A DNA stretch of 48,722 nucleotides from a virus. The notes under the pieces were generated by a model, which worked only from the letters and a program-made list of their open reading frames with translations, had not been told where the DNA came from and did not search any database. The stretch spans positions 1 through 48,722 of the IMG/VR virus record IMGVR_UViG_3300036766_001189, one strand, 5' to 3'. Position numbers and translations under genes: made by a program. The number at the start of each line of letters is the position of its first letter. Within the stretch, counting starts at the first letter, position 1. Of the stretch, positions 32,563-40,949 are shown in pieces.

Positions 32563-33198
32563 ATGCGCCGACCCCTCCTCGCGATCCCGCTGGTCACCCT
32601 CCTGTGGCTCCCCGTCTTGGCCGCTCCGCTCCCCTGGGAGCGCATCACGGCGCGCGTCCACCCCTCGATGGGCCGTATCACCATCACCCGACTCCCCACG
32701 GACGATCAGGCCCTGGTAACGGGGGACTGTTCGACCTTCGCGATTGATGGCGTACGACACTACTACCTGACCGCGGCGCACTGCCAGGGGGACGTGCTGG
32801 AGGTGGATGGCAAGTCGGCCGGCGTCGTCCTGGTGGATGCCACGCTCGACCTGCTGGTGCTGCGTGTCCCCGAAGGGAGACACCCTGCCCTCGCAAGTGG
32901 ACACCCCGTTCGGCAGGGGCAGGCGGTCATGGCGTATGGGTATGCGTTTGGGTGGACGACGATCTTCGCCAAAACGGGGGTCGTGGCTGTCCCGGATCTC
33001 CGCATCCCCCTGTTTGGGAACCGGAGCCTCACCCTGACGGATTTTGCCTTCATCGAGGGGATGTCTGGCGGGCCGGTGGTGGATGCTGAGGGGCGAGTCG
33101 TCTCGATGGTGCAGTCGTCGCACAGCAACGGTCTGGCGGGCCAGGGACCGTCGATTCAGGCGATTCTGGGGGCGACCGGAGCGTTCTGGGGGAGGTAG
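32563..33198 (+). CDS. Exported trypsin-like serine protease
   Basis: 211 residues. Residues 1-20 are a classic signal peptide (RR at 2-3, a Leu/Val core, LAA cleavage). The mature part has the chymotrypsin triad H73 (LTAAHC), D96 (TLDLLVL) and S168 (GMSGGPV). It should be secreted to the periplasm. Trypsin-like proteases with signal peptides are uncommon in lytic phages. It could degrade periplasmic or surface proteins during lysis or exclusion. Followed two bases later by another exported protein, probably a partner. Confidence 0.88.
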   Translation: MRRPLLAIPLVTLLWLPVLAAPLPWERITARVHPSMGRITITRLPTDDQALVTGDCSTFAIDGVRHYYLTAAHCQGDVLEVDGKSAGVVLVDATLDLLVLRVPEGRHPALASGHPVRQGQAVMAYGYAFGWTTIFAKTGVVAVPDLRIPLFGNRSLTLTDFAFIEGMSGGPVVDAEGRVVSMVQSSHSNGLAGQGPSIQAILGATGAFWGR

Positions 33199-33200
33199 GT

Positions 33201-33599
33201 ATGCGGAGATCCGTATTCTACGCCATACGGGGCGTTGCGTTCGGGATACTGGTCGTGCTGTGGAACACGGGTGCGGGTGCGGCTCCAGAGGCCCACCTCG
33301 ACGCCTCCCCGCGCGTGCAGTTCGCCCCGGGCACGGTGCGCTTCACGCTCACCATCGAGTCCCACCCCGACAACCGCGAATATTGCCTCGTGGTGGTCGA
33401 GAGCGGGTTCGATACCGCCTCGTGTGCGACCCTCGACGGGGCGGGGGAGCGCCGCACCCGCGAGGTCACCCAGACCGGGCTCGACGCCGGGGAGTATCAC
33501 GCCTACCTTCAGGTTGCGAGGGTCGGGCAACCACGAGCCATACTGAGCAACACCGTGCGGTTCGAGGTGCGCGGAGACGAGCCTATGAGGGTGCCCTGA
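33201..33599 (+). CDS. Small exported protein, beta-rich
   Basis: 132 residues. An N-terminal hydrophobic segment (residues 7-27, ending GAGAAPEA) looks like a signal peptide. The rest is beta-rich with two Cys that could form a disulfide, an Ig- or FN3-like pattern. It starts two bases after the protease stop, so the two are likely made together: inhibitor, anchor or substrate of the protease are possibilities. No family recognised. Confidence 0.65.
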   Translation: MRRSVFYAIRGVAFGILVVLWNTGAGAAPEAHLDASPRVQFAPGTVRFTLTIESHPDNREYCLVVVESGFDTASCATLDGAGERRTREVTQTGLDAGEYHAYLQVARVGQPRAILSNTVRFEVRGDEPMRVP

Positions 33600-33605
33600 T
33601 AGGCT
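33580..33605. terminator. Bidirectional hairpin where the two arms converge
   Basis: AGCCTAT (33580-33586) pairs with ATAGGCT (33599-33605), and inside it AGG-GTGC-CCT continues the stem after one mismatch. The hairpin covers the stop codons of both convergent genes. T-runs are lacking, but the symmetry and the exact placement suggest that it blocks both transcripts. Confidence 0.5.
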
Positions 33606-34005
33606 ATGACGGGTCGTCCTTGATAGGTTTTGGTGCGGTGATCTTTAAATAGGGCTCGTTAGGCACATGATCCGTCGCCTCAGCGATCCAAGACGGTTCA
33701 CACCCCAGCTCGATCAGCGTGGCCCGGTTCAAGACATCCCGGGAGGCACAGATCAATGTGACTTTGTGGCCGTCGATGTCCACCCCGTCGAGGAGGGGCT
33801 TCCCCTGGCCATCCTTCACGAACAGCTCGTGCACTTCCTGTTTGAGGCGCTTCTGCCGCACCTCCAGGGCCTTGATCTGCGTGGAGAGGCGCGCATTCTC
33901 CTCGCAACGGGCCAGGACCATCTGGCGCGTGGTGGGTTTCAATTTGACCGTCATGACTTGCTGGACGGTGGCGGTGATGGCAGTCGTGGTCGTGGGCATG
34001 GTCAT
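33604..34005 (-). CDS. Hypothetical early protein, last gene of the leftward arm
   Basis: 133 residues. A helical N-terminal half with heptad spacing (ARLSTQIKALEVRQKRLKQE) is followed by a compact beta domain (DGVDIDGHKVTLIC). No family recognised, but both parts look well folded. ATG 34005 has AAGGATGACC upstream. Confidence 0.7.
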   Translation of the reverse strand: MTMPTTTTAITATVQQVMTVKLKPTTRQMVLARCEENARLSTQIKALEVRQKRLKQEVHELFVKDGQGKPLLDGVDIDGHKVTLICASRDVLNRATLIELGCEPSWIAEATDHVPNEPYLKITAPKPIKDDPS

Positions 34006-34026
34006 CCTTTCAAATAGGGTGGGGTG

Positions 34027-34161
34027 TTACTCGGGCCAGACATCGTCAAACCACTCCTCCAACATCGACGCAATCACGAGCGCGCCTTGGATCGTCGCGA
34101 AGACGGCCACGATCCCGCCCACGATCATGAGCAGCCGCCAGAACTCCGCATCCGTGATCAT
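34027..34161 (-). CDS. 44-residue single-span membrane protein
   Basis: ATG 34161 overlaps the stop of the Dam gene (ATGA). One membrane helix (residues 8-32, LLMIVGGIVAVFATIQGALVI) is followed by an acidic tail (EEWFDDVWPE). No family known. Confidence 0.65.
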   Translation of the reverse strand: MITDAEFWRLLMIVGGIVAVFATIQGALVIASMLEEWFDDVWPE

Positions 34162-34649
34162 CGCAGCGCCTCCATCCACGTCCAGATCGCATCCCCCGGA
34201 CAGGTGAACCGACAGGGCTCATACACGAGGAGCGCGCAATCCTTCGGGTAGGGGTCGGTGGTGCCCACGAAGGTAAGCCGGCCGTTGAGGAACAGGATGT
34301 GCGCCTTCCGGTAGACCCAATCCCGCCACCAATTCGCGCCCGTGGACGCCGGCACGAGCACCACGACCCTCGCCCCGAGCAGGGACTCCTCGTAGGCTTT
34401 CTGCACCCACGGCGCGATACGGGCATAGGGCGGATTGAGCCACAACCACCCCGGGTGCCGATGCCACGGCTGGATCAGCGCGTCGTCCGCCTCGGTGAAA
34501 TGGCGTCCCCCAGGCACCACCGCATTCGCGTCCGTCGCGGCCAGATCCCACACGAGCGGCGCCCCGAGCCGCTGGTGGACCGCCTCTAGAAATACCCGCG
34601 GGGTGCCATAATCCTGACGGGAGCGGCCGGGTTTCTGTGTGGGCATCAT
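34158..34649 (-). CDS. dam: Phage-type DNA N6-adenine methyltransferase (Dam)
   Basis: 163 residues from ATG 34649, which overlaps the previous stop; AAAGGA lies about 10 bases upstream. DYGTP at 13-17, WDLAATDANAV around 34-44, TEADDAL around 52-58, the catalytic NPPY at 72-75 and a C-terminal PYPKDCALLVY match the phage Dam family (PF05869). It methylates adenine N6 in DNA, probably against host restriction. Adenine methylation would sit oddly with a Z-DNA genome and argues that adenine remains in this phage. Confidence 0.88.
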   Translation of the reverse strand: MMPTQKPGRSRQDYGTPRVFLEAVHQRLGAPLVWDLAATDANAVVPGGRHFTEADDALIQPWHRHPGWLWLNPPYARIAPWVQKAYEESLLGARVVVLVPASTGANWWRDWVYRKAHILFLNGRLTFVGTTDPYPKDCALLVYEPCRFTCPGDAIWTWMEALR

Positions 34650-34828
34650 GCGAGGTGAATCCTTTCGCACGTGGGGCAGTGACGCACCTCACCCTGATCA
34701 AATAGCGCCATCAAGGCCTCCGTGGTGAGCGGCTGCACCTCCAGGGAGAGACACCGGCCGCACCGGGTCGGGGTGGAGCGGCTCTCCATGACCCAGCTAC
34801 AGGCGGCACACTGGTAACCCGCGGTCAT
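34646..34828 (-). CDS. 60-residue multi-CxxC zinc-ribbon protein
   Basis: From ATG 34828, two bases after the polymerase stop. Three CxxC pairs (CAAC near 7, CGRC near 24, CPTC near 53) give one complete zinc ribbon and part of another. ATGA overlap with Dam. No known family; a DNA-replication accessory factor is possible from position. Confidence 0.7.
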   Translation of the reverse strand: MTAGYQCAACSWVMESRSTPTRCGRCLSLEVQPLTTEALMALFDQGEVRHCPTCERIHLA

Positions 34829-34829
34829 C

Positions 34830-37043
34830 TCACTTATGGTAGCGTGTTGCACAAAATCCCTCCGCCACAACCGGAATCCCCGTGCCCCATGCGGGAGTCG
34901 CGGCCACAAGCTGTTCGAACTCGTGAACGCAGCCCACACCCATGGGCGCCTCACAAATAATCTCATCATGCACGGTCAACACGGGCCGGTAGACGCCCGA
35001 CGCCGCACAGCGTTGCAAGGCGCAGGCCAGTAGGTCGCGCGAGAGGGCCTGGTCTACATTTTCCACCAGCGATCCCCCATAGGTGTGCTGCCGGCCCCAC
35101 TGCCGCGTGTACGGATCGATCCCCATGAAGGTGAGTTGGTCGCGCCGCTCGCCCCACGAGGTCGTCTGCTCCCGGATCTCGGGGAAGGGGTAGGCGAGGC
35201 GCCGACCGCTCGGCAAGACGCCATAGAGAAAGTCCCCCTCCAGGAGCCACGTCACCGGGCCGCATCGGACGGCGTAGTCCGGCCCATCCAGCACGGCCGC
35301 GATCGCCGCCTGCTCCATGTCACGCCACAGGGCTTTGACGCGTCGATACTTCGAGCGGTAGGCGTCCACCACGGTCCTGCCAAACTCCTCGGTGATTGTC
35401 ACGCCGGCTGCTGCACAGGTGGCGACGAACTTCGCGGCCCCCATCTGGTACCCTAAACCCAGGACGGCAATCTTGCAGACGTCGCGCTTCTCCTTGTCCG
35501 CTTTGGTGATGGTGTGGCCGTAGACGCTGGGGGCGAACGCACAGTAGGGGTCCGCGCCCTGTCGGAACACGTCCAGCGCCGCCTCCTCCCCGGCCATCCA
35601 GACGAGGACGCGGGCCTCAATGCTGGCGTAGTCCGCCACGTAAAACTGGCACCCGGTGGACGGGATGATCGCCCCGCGCAACCCCTGGCTCAGGGCCTCC
35701 ATGACACTCGTGTAGGTCGGCTCCCCGTCCGTATCGAGCGGCGCCGCGGCCACGATGAACCCCGCATCCCGCGTCTTCAGCACATCCCACAGATCGTCCT
35801 GACTTGGCGGACCCTGTTTGGTAAAATTATGCGGCTGCACTCCCGCACCGGTCCAGCGACCGGTACTTGCACCATGGTAGAGCAGCCCTCCATGCACCCG
35901 ATCGTCAGGGCACACCCACTGGGACATGGAGACGTATTTGGCCGTGCTGGACCGGCCGAGCATCCGCATCAGCGCGAGCGCACGGAGCGCGGTCGGGGTG
36001 GGCGGCGTTCTCCAGGGGGAATACGCCTCGGCGTGGTCAAGAATGTCGTCCAACGTCTCCTTGCGCGTATCCTCCAGCGTGAGCCCCTGCACCTCCCGGA
36101 GCCAGATCATCATCTGCGCACGCTGCGTCGCCTTCTGGACCTGGCCACCCGTGAGCACCGCCAGTTCCGCATTCAGCACGAGACACTGGTCGTCGATCAA
36201 GGCGAGTGCCGCGGACACGGCGTCGGTATCCAAGCGAAAGCCATATTCGTTGGCGCTCTGATCGAGGGAGTAGATCGCCGTCTCGTCCGGGGAGAGGTCC
36301 GGCAGCGCCCGCGATAAGGCTTCCTCGACGAGCACGTCCTGACGGCAGTAGGCCCACAGCAACTCCAATTGGTCGAGGCTTTCGTGGTAGAGGCGCGGCA
36401 TCGGGGGGAGGGCACGCGTCGCGTCCACCCCGGAGCCCACACAGGACGCGCATTTGGCGCCCTTCACGGTCGGGGTGCCATCCTTCCGGGTCGAGGCGAC
36501 TCGCCCGACTCCCGCGCAGACCCCACACGGGGCGTGCTGTCGGCCCCACGTCGCGTAGTCCGCCTGGATGGGATTGCGCGGCTGCGCCAGTTTCTTCATG
36601 ATCGTCCCGCCCTCGGCGTCCTTGCGGATAGCCAGCCCGAGAGCGGCGACGGCCCCATCGAGACCGCGGGGAAGCGCATGCGCCGCCGCCTTGGCCGCGG
36701 AGCAACGGCGTTGTGCGGTGGGTAACGCGGGCCATCCGAAGCGTGGCACGCACACATTGGCCCAGATGCCGGCCTCGAAAAAGCTATTGTGACTTTCCAC
36801 CAACCCGCCGTCCTCGATCCACGCAAAGAGATCCGCGAGGTCGAGCAGTCCGTCCTCCTCGATGGCGAGGTGTGGAAACGACGGATGGTAGAGCCCTGTC
36901 CGCCCCGGCGCCCACGACGGGAGCCGGAAGGCGGCGCAGAGCAACTCCGTGGACGGATCCAGTGAGTAGCGCCAGGATCCAGACGCGCGCAATGAGCACG
37001 CGGATCGCGTTTCTACGTCCAGATACGCCACGGAGTTGGGCAT
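34830..37043 (-). CDS. Family A DNA polymerase with 3'-5' exonuclease and DnaJ-like zinc insertion
   Basis: 737 residues from ATG 37043 (AAGGAG upstream); the longer frame from 37106 lacks a ribosome site. The exonuclease has DVETRS near residue 8, NSFFEAG (Exo II) near 90 and an Asp-rich Exo III near 235. Between exonuclease and polymerase sits a C-x2-C-x-G-x-G pair (CGVCAGVG, CASCVGSG), a half DnaJ zinc domain. Polymerase motif A is DYASIEARV, motif B the KRDVCKIAVLGLGYQMG helix, motif C VHDEI. It is the replicative enzyme. Whether it is a DpoZ-type polymerase that prefers Z cannot be judged by eye. Confidence 0.94.
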   Translation of the reverse strand: MPNSVAYLDVETRSACSLRASGSWRYSLDPSTELLCAAFRLPSWAPGRTGLYHPSFPHLAIEEDGLLDLADLFAWIEDGGLVESHNSFFEAGIWANVCVPRFGWPALPTAQRRCSAAKAAAHALPRGLDGAVAALGLAIRKDAEGGTIMKKLAQPRNPIQADYATWGRQHAPCGVCAGVGRVASTRKDGTPTVKGAKCASCVGSGVDATRALPPMPRLYHESLDQLELLWAYCRQDVLVEEALSRALPDLSPDETAIYSLDQSANEYGFRLDTDAVSAALALIDDQCLVLNAELAVLTGGQVQKATQRAQMMIWLREVQGLTLEDTRKETLDDILDHAEAYSPWRTPPTPTALRALALMRMLGRSSTAKYVSMSQWVCPDDRVHGGLLYHGASTGRWTGAGVQPHNFTKQGPPSQDDLWDVLKTRDAGFIVAAAPLDTDGEPTYTSVMEALSQGLRGAIIPSTGCQFYVADYASIEARVLVWMAGEEAALDVFRQGADPYCAFAPSVYGHTITKADKEKRDVCKIAVLGLGYQMGAAKFVATCAAAGVTITEEFGRTVVDAYRSKYRRVKALWRDMEQAAIAAVLDGPDYAVRCGPVTWLLEGDFLYGVLPSGRRLAYPFPEIREQTTSWGERRDQLTFMGIDPYTRQWGRQHTYGGSLVENVDQALSRDLLACALQRCAASGVYRPVLTVHDEIICEAPMGVGCVHEFEQLVAATPAWGTGIPVVAEGFCATRYHK

Positions 37044-37056
37044 GTGAACGGTCTCC

Positions 37057-37356
37057 TTAGTGCGCCAACAGCGATGGGACGGGCGCCAGGATCTCCTCGA
37101 AGTCAAACCACGTCGAGAACCCGCGCCGTGAGCGTTGCGTCGGCCCCTCCACCGGGTCGATCACATACTCGTTGAAGATGAGTCCGCCCGTGGCGGTGTG
37201 CTGGACGACGTGCGCGTGGACGTGGATGATCTCCACCCTCCCGTTGGGATCCCACCGCCGCACCGAAAAGATGCGCGTGGCGGGCACCGTCGGCACCGGG
37301 GGCTCGCCCAACACCGGACCGAGTGTCTGATTGTCAGGGGTGTCATGTTTGAACAT
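37057..37356 (-). CDS. Hypothetical early protein
   Basis: 99 residues. ATG 37356 follows the previous stop directly (TAAATG). A beta-rich middle (TRIFSVRRWDPNGRVEIIHV) and two aromatic C-terminal helices. No family recognised; lies between the ERCC4 nuclease and the polymerase. Confidence 0.65.
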   Translation of the reverse strand: MFKHDTPDNQTLGPVLGEPPVPTVPATRIFSVRRWDPNGRVEIIHVHAHVVQHTATGGLIFNEYVIDPVEGPTQRSRRGFSTWFDFEEILAPVPSLLAH

Positions 37357-38136
37357 TTAACGAAGTGCCTCCAAAATGGTCTGCGCCCGCGCGTTCCCAA
37401 TGCGTCGAGCCTTCCCGTGATCATCCAGCGTGACCAGTTCCGCCAGCACGGTCTCGGACATCATCATCAGTCGTCGAAAGCTGCCCTCCCCTTTCGTCTC
37501 GTCCCACACCGCCGCCTCGATCGCCTTACTCGTACGGAAACCAATCGCAGGGATTTGCGCGATGATCCGTCGAAAGTCGCTCGCCGGGACCAGGATGTTT
37601 TGGTCGAGGTCGGGCGCGTGAATCGCGAGGTGTGACCGATGCCCGTCGAGATCGCGATCGGTCCAGAATCGATAGAGCGCGTAGATGAAGCGCAACGTGT
37701 CCCGGCGATCCGGGCACATCCTGACCTTCAGGCCACCCCGCACCTCCAGCGTGAGGAGCCGCTTCTCCAGCTCGAAGGCCGGGGGTGCCCCCTTCACGGG
37801 ACGCCGTGCCCCTCGCGTGCGGAACATCGTCACGCGCCCCTCGACGTCGTGTTTCCAGTCCCCCTCGATGATGAGCCACGCACGATCGTAGGCCGTGATC
37901 ATGCCTGGCAATTGATGCCCGGTGAGGCGTGCGTCATTCAGGGATTGGATCAGATCGGGGATCTTTTTGTGCTCGACGCCGACCAGCACCGGGACGCCCT
38001 TCTCGCCGCGGCCCACAAAGCACAGATCACCGAAATCGAGCCGGGTCGATTCGACCGGGAGGCCCAGCTTGAGGAGGGGCTCGATGAGCGTATTCGAGCC
38101 CGCGCGATCATCCACCAGGAGGGGCACTATTCCCAT
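37357..38136 (-). CDS. ERCC4/XPF-type nuclease
   Basis: 259 residues from ATG 38136 (upstream codons lie in the neighbouring ATPase gene). D9-D10-R11, G36-D37 and the V-E55-x-K57-K58-x2-D61 motif form the XPF-like metal site (GDx(n)ERKx3D pattern). A C-terminal helix-hairpin-helix-like region (AQIPAIGFRTSKAI) follows, as in branched-DNA nucleases of this class. It probably cuts flaps or branched DNA in recombination or replication. Overlaps the ATPase gene by 10 bases. Confidence 0.82.
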   Translation of the reverse strand: MGIVPLLVDDRAGSNTLIEPLLKLGLPVESTRLDFGDLCFVGRGEKGVPVLVGVEHKKIPDLIQSLNDARLTGHQLPGMITAYDRAWLIIEGDWKHDVEGRVTMFRTRGARRPVKGAPPAFELEKRLLTLEVRGGLKVRMCPDRRDTLRFIYALYRFWTDRDLDGHRSHLAIHAPDLDQNILVPASDFRRIIAQIPAIGFRTSKAIEAAVWDETKGEGSFRRLMMMSETVLAELVTLDDHGKARRIGNARAQTILEALR

Positions 38137-38891
38137 TCGGAGGGATCCGACGTCGGAAAGAGCTCCATCGCGAGCGTTAAGAAATCCATCGACTCGAAGG
38201 TCTGGCCCAGCAACTTCTCCGCCTCGCCCAGACGACACTTATCCAGGATCGTCACCTTGAACGAGCGCGACTCCGAATCCCACGCATGTTGGAGGCACAC
38301 CTGGACCAGCTCCGGCACTCGCTTCGATCCACACGACCGGAACGCCCCGGTCGGCCCGCCCCGCGCCCACACCTCTTTCATGCCGCACAGCGAGCCGAAG
38401 TTCACGCCGGCTGTCTCCGCCTCCGCGAACCACCCGCGATACCGCATATTCAGCGGCGAGAAGTCCCACGCCTGCTTGCCCTTGGTCTCCTCCGCGCATT
38501 GGAGCAGTTCCCACAACGAATCCTCCTTGTCGAGGCCCACGGTGCGAAACGCCCCGCTCATCGCCACGGCCCAATCGTCCTCGAACTGGAGCAGGACGTC
38601 CTGTGCGGCCTGCGCGCGGTCCGCCTCGGGGAGTTTCGCGACATTGACAATCTTGGAATAATCGATGACCCGGATATCCTTCGTCTTGAACAGCGGGTTA
38701 TCCATGAGCCCCTTCAACCCACCTGGATCGAACAGGAGCACGGCGATCGGGTCCGGTGCGGTGAGGAGGAAGTGCGTCTTGCCGGACCCGCCGTCCCCCT
38801 GGCTGGACCACAGGATGTTGCGCGTGTTGGTGGTCTCTTGGGCCGGCTCGAAGCGACCGTAATCCGGGGTCGGGGCGCTCGTCTTGGTCAT
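38127..38891 (-). CDS. RecA-like P-loop ATPase (Sak4-type)
   Basis: 254 residues from ATG 38891. Walker A GDGGSGKT at 32-39 and a Walker B-like VGLDKEDS around residue 145. The single-domain RecA-like core of about 250 residues fits Sak4-type ATPases found with phage recombination genes. It neighbours a Cas4-like nuclease and an ssDNA-binding candidate, a common phage recombination grouping. Strand pairing is the expected role. Confidence 0.8.
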   Translation of the reverse strand: MTKTSAPTPDYGRFEPAQETTNTRNILWSSQGDGGSGKTHFLLTAPDPIAVLLFDPGGLKGLMDNPLFKTKDIRVIDYSKIVNVAKLPEADRAQAAQDVLLQFEDDWAVAMSGAFRTVGLDKEDSLWELLQCAEETKGKQAWDFSPLNMRYRGWFAEAETAGVNFGSLCGMKEVWARGGPTGAFRSCGSKRVPELVQVCLQHAWDSESRSFKVTILDKCRLGEAEKLLGQTFESMDFLTLAMELFPTSDPSEWE

Positions 38892-39556
38892 ACGGGTAGT
38901 AGTCCTTTTCGATGTGCGTGTCGCAACAATCGCGCCCATTCGCGTTCCAACTCCGCGGAGGTAAAGGTGATCTCCCAGGCTTTGATCTGCTCGTCTCCCA
39001 GAGGCGGCTTGTAGGAATAGTCCCCCATCACGAACAGTACATAGAGCCGTGCGCGCAGCACGTTCAGGTGGTAGCAGTACGCCTTCATCTGCGTGATCCA
39101 CTTGTCAAATTTCTCGTTGTAGGGCGCCCCGCGCAGAGTGTATTTCGTGCGCTTGAATTCCCCGAGCACCGTCGAGCCATCGGGCTCGTCGAACAGCCAG
39201 TCGGGGGAGTAGGCGATGCCGGCTCCGCAGGCGCACAACAGACCACCATCACGGACCCTGGTGCCCTCAAGCGGACACATGGCATCATGTTGGGTGAAGA
39301 ATTCTCCCGGACGTGCGCCCAGCAGCCGCGCCGCGAGCCGCGGCTCCAGCCACTCCTCGAACGCCATCCCCTCTTCCATGATGACGAGGTCCAGGCCCTT
39401 CGTGGACCCATCCGGCTCGCGCTTATCGTAGCGTTCCGGGTCAATCATCGCGTAGAGGGAACCGTAAATCTGACTCATGTGCAGGCCAGGGGAGCGCACA
39501 AACCCGGGGGCATTCGCCGCGAGGGAGAGGCCATGCTCGACTTCGGTGATGATCAT
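38888..39556 (-). CDS. Cas4/RecB-like PD-(D/E)XK exonuclease
   Basis: 222 residues from ATG 39556 with AGGAGG upstream. SPDWLF then GEFKRTKYT form the PD-(D/E)xK core, and the helix YNEKFDKWITQMKAYCYHL supplies the QxxxY-type motif of RecB-family nucleases. A Cys cluster near residue 95 (CPLEG, CACG) could hold a zinc or an iron-sulfur cluster as in Cas4. Processes DNA ends for the adjacent RecA-like protein. ATGA overlap with it. Confidence 0.82.
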   Translation of the reverse strand: MIITEVEHGLSLAANAPGFVRSPGLHMSQIYGSLYAMIDPERYDKREPDGSTKGLDLVIMEEGMAFEEWLEPRLAARLLGARPGEFFTQHDAMCPLEGTRVRDGGLLCACGAGIAYSPDWLFDEPDGSTVLGEFKRTKYTLRGAPYNEKFDKWITQMKAYCYHLNVLRARLYVLFVMGDYSYKPPLGDEQIKAWEITFTSAELEREWARLLRHAHRKGLLPV

Positions 39557-39602
39557 GTGCCTCCTGAACAAGGACAACGCCGGTCTCTCCCGGCTGTCAC
39601 GG

Positions 39603-39695
39603 CTACTTGTGGTGGCCGTTCACCTCCCGGCAGGTGGCGACCCGGGCTAGCCATCTGCCGAACTCGTGGAGAGGGACGGGGAGACTGATGGTCAC
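39603..39695 (-). CDS. Possible 30-residue peptide
   Basis: GTG 39695 with GGAG 10 bases upstream encodes a peptide starting VTISLPVPLHEFGRWLARV. It fills the gap between the Cas4-like and the ssDNA-binding genes. Composition is protein-like, but with so short a frame, chance cannot be excluded. Confidence 0.35.
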   Translation of the reverse strand: MTISLPVPLHEFGRWLARVATCREVNGHHK

Positions 39696-39737
39696 GGACC
39701 TGCTCCCCCAGCACGCGGCTTGCGTCCCAACCCGATC

Positions 39738-40619
39738 CTACGCCAACGCGATCGTCTTCGCCTGCTTGTCGAATGTCACGCCCTCGATGCTGCTGAGGAA
39801 CGCCACATCCTTGAGGAGCCGCGCGGTCGCCTCTCGGTCCTCACGGAGCATGCCGCTCGCCGCCGCGAACTTGATCAGCGTGGAGTTGAGCCGCGCCGTC
39901 TCCAGCGTGTTGTCCGGCGCATCCGCCAGCATGCTCAGCACGGTGTCGGCCGCGGCGGCTGTGTCCCCGTCGCCACCGGTGGGGGCGGCGGTGGCGGCGA
40001 CCTTGCCGCTCCCATTGGTCCGGCTGGCGCTCTTGCCCCCCTTGACGGGCTCCTTGCCCAGCACGGCGGACACCGCGAGGTAATCCACGTTGTAGGACTT
40101 CGAGGCGTCCGTCTTGTCCTGCCGCTTGCCCGCGGTCATGATCTCCTCGGCGGTGCTGTGCTTCGCCTTCGCCCCGAGCCGCTTCGTGCCGATGGCGATC
40201 TGCGTCTCGGCATCGAGCACCTTGGCGAAGGTGACGCGATACCCCACCAACCCCTCGAAGGTGCGGCCTGCGGGGTCGAGGTCCGCCTCGACGTCAGGGT
40301 TCGCCTCCAGTATGCTCATGACGAACTTCCCGAAGTCAGAGTCCTCCGTGATGATGGGCCGATCGTTGTCCGAGGTGAGGGTCTTGCCGTCCTTCGAGAC
40401 GGACTGCCCGTCGTAGAGGAAGCCGGCCTTGAGGAATTGCTGCACCGCGATCGTCTGCCCATCCTGCATGATCCGCACCTCGGCCGAGAGGGTCGAGTAC
40501 GCCGGCTTCTTGCCGACCGCAGGCCACGCCTTGCTGTCAAAGGTGATACCGATGATCTTGCCGGTGACGCCGTTCAGGAACCCGCCGCCGCCTGCTTTCC
40601 GAAATCCGTTGTACGCCAT
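39738..40619 (-). CDS. Putative single-stranded DNA-binding protein
   Basis: 293 residues from ATG 40619 with GAGG upstream. The N-terminal part (residues about 10-160) is beta-rich with an OB-fold-like strand order, and a Gly/Thr/Ala linker near 210-235 leads to a helical C-terminal domain (TARLNSTLIKFAAASGM). Gene order (nuclease, RecA-like, this gene, helicase) fits an SSB or annealing protein. No sequence signature, so this remains tentative. Confidence 0.5.
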   Translation of the reverse strand: MAYNGFRKAGGGGFLNGVTGKIIGITFDSKAWPAVGKKPAYSTLSAEVRIMQDGQTIAVQQFLKAGFLYDGQSVSKDGKTLTSDNDRPIITEDSDFGKFVMSILEANPDVEADLDPAGRTFEGLVGYRVTFAKVLDAETQIAIGTKRLGAKAKHSTAEEIMTAGKRQDKTDASKSYNVDYLAVSAVLGKEPVKGGKSASRTNGSGKVAATAAPTGGDGDTAAAADTVLSMLADAPDNTLETARLNSTLIKFAAASGMLREDREATARLLKDVAFLSSIEGVTFDKQAKTIALA

Positions 40620-40742
40620 AATGTCGATGTCCTCATGTGGGTGCAGTGTCCCGGCCCATTCCGGGCCACTGTCCTCTCCGGGGGACGATACATGGGTCCG
40701 TCCCACCCACACGCCAGAGAGGGATGCAAGATCCCAGCCAGT

Positions 40743-40949
40743 TTAGAGGTCGGCGAGGGTCTGGGTGAGGCGGGCGATCTCCGCCCGCAGTCGGTCGATC
40801 TCCGCCAGGAGCGGCGTGACACCACAGGCCCAGTGATAGGTGGAGCAGCCGTCCCAGTGCGTGCCGAGACGGCCGGGATTGTCGGCAAGGGCCGCGCGAA
40901 TGGCCTGCTCCGTCGCCGGTGGTCCCGGTGCTTGATGGCTAACGGCCAT
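40743..40949 (-). CDS. Small conserved phage protein with coiled coil
   Basis: 68 residues with AGGAGGG upstream of ATG 40949. HWDGCSTYHWACGV with paired Trp and Cys is followed by a Leu/Arg/Glu helix (LLAEIDRLRAEIARLTQTL). I recognise this Trp/Cys plus coiled-coil layout from small phage proteins of unknown role. Confidence 0.7.
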   Translation of the reverse strand: MAVSHQAPGPPATEQAIRAALADNPGRLGTHWDGCSTYHWACGVTPLLAEIDRLRAEIARLTQTLADL

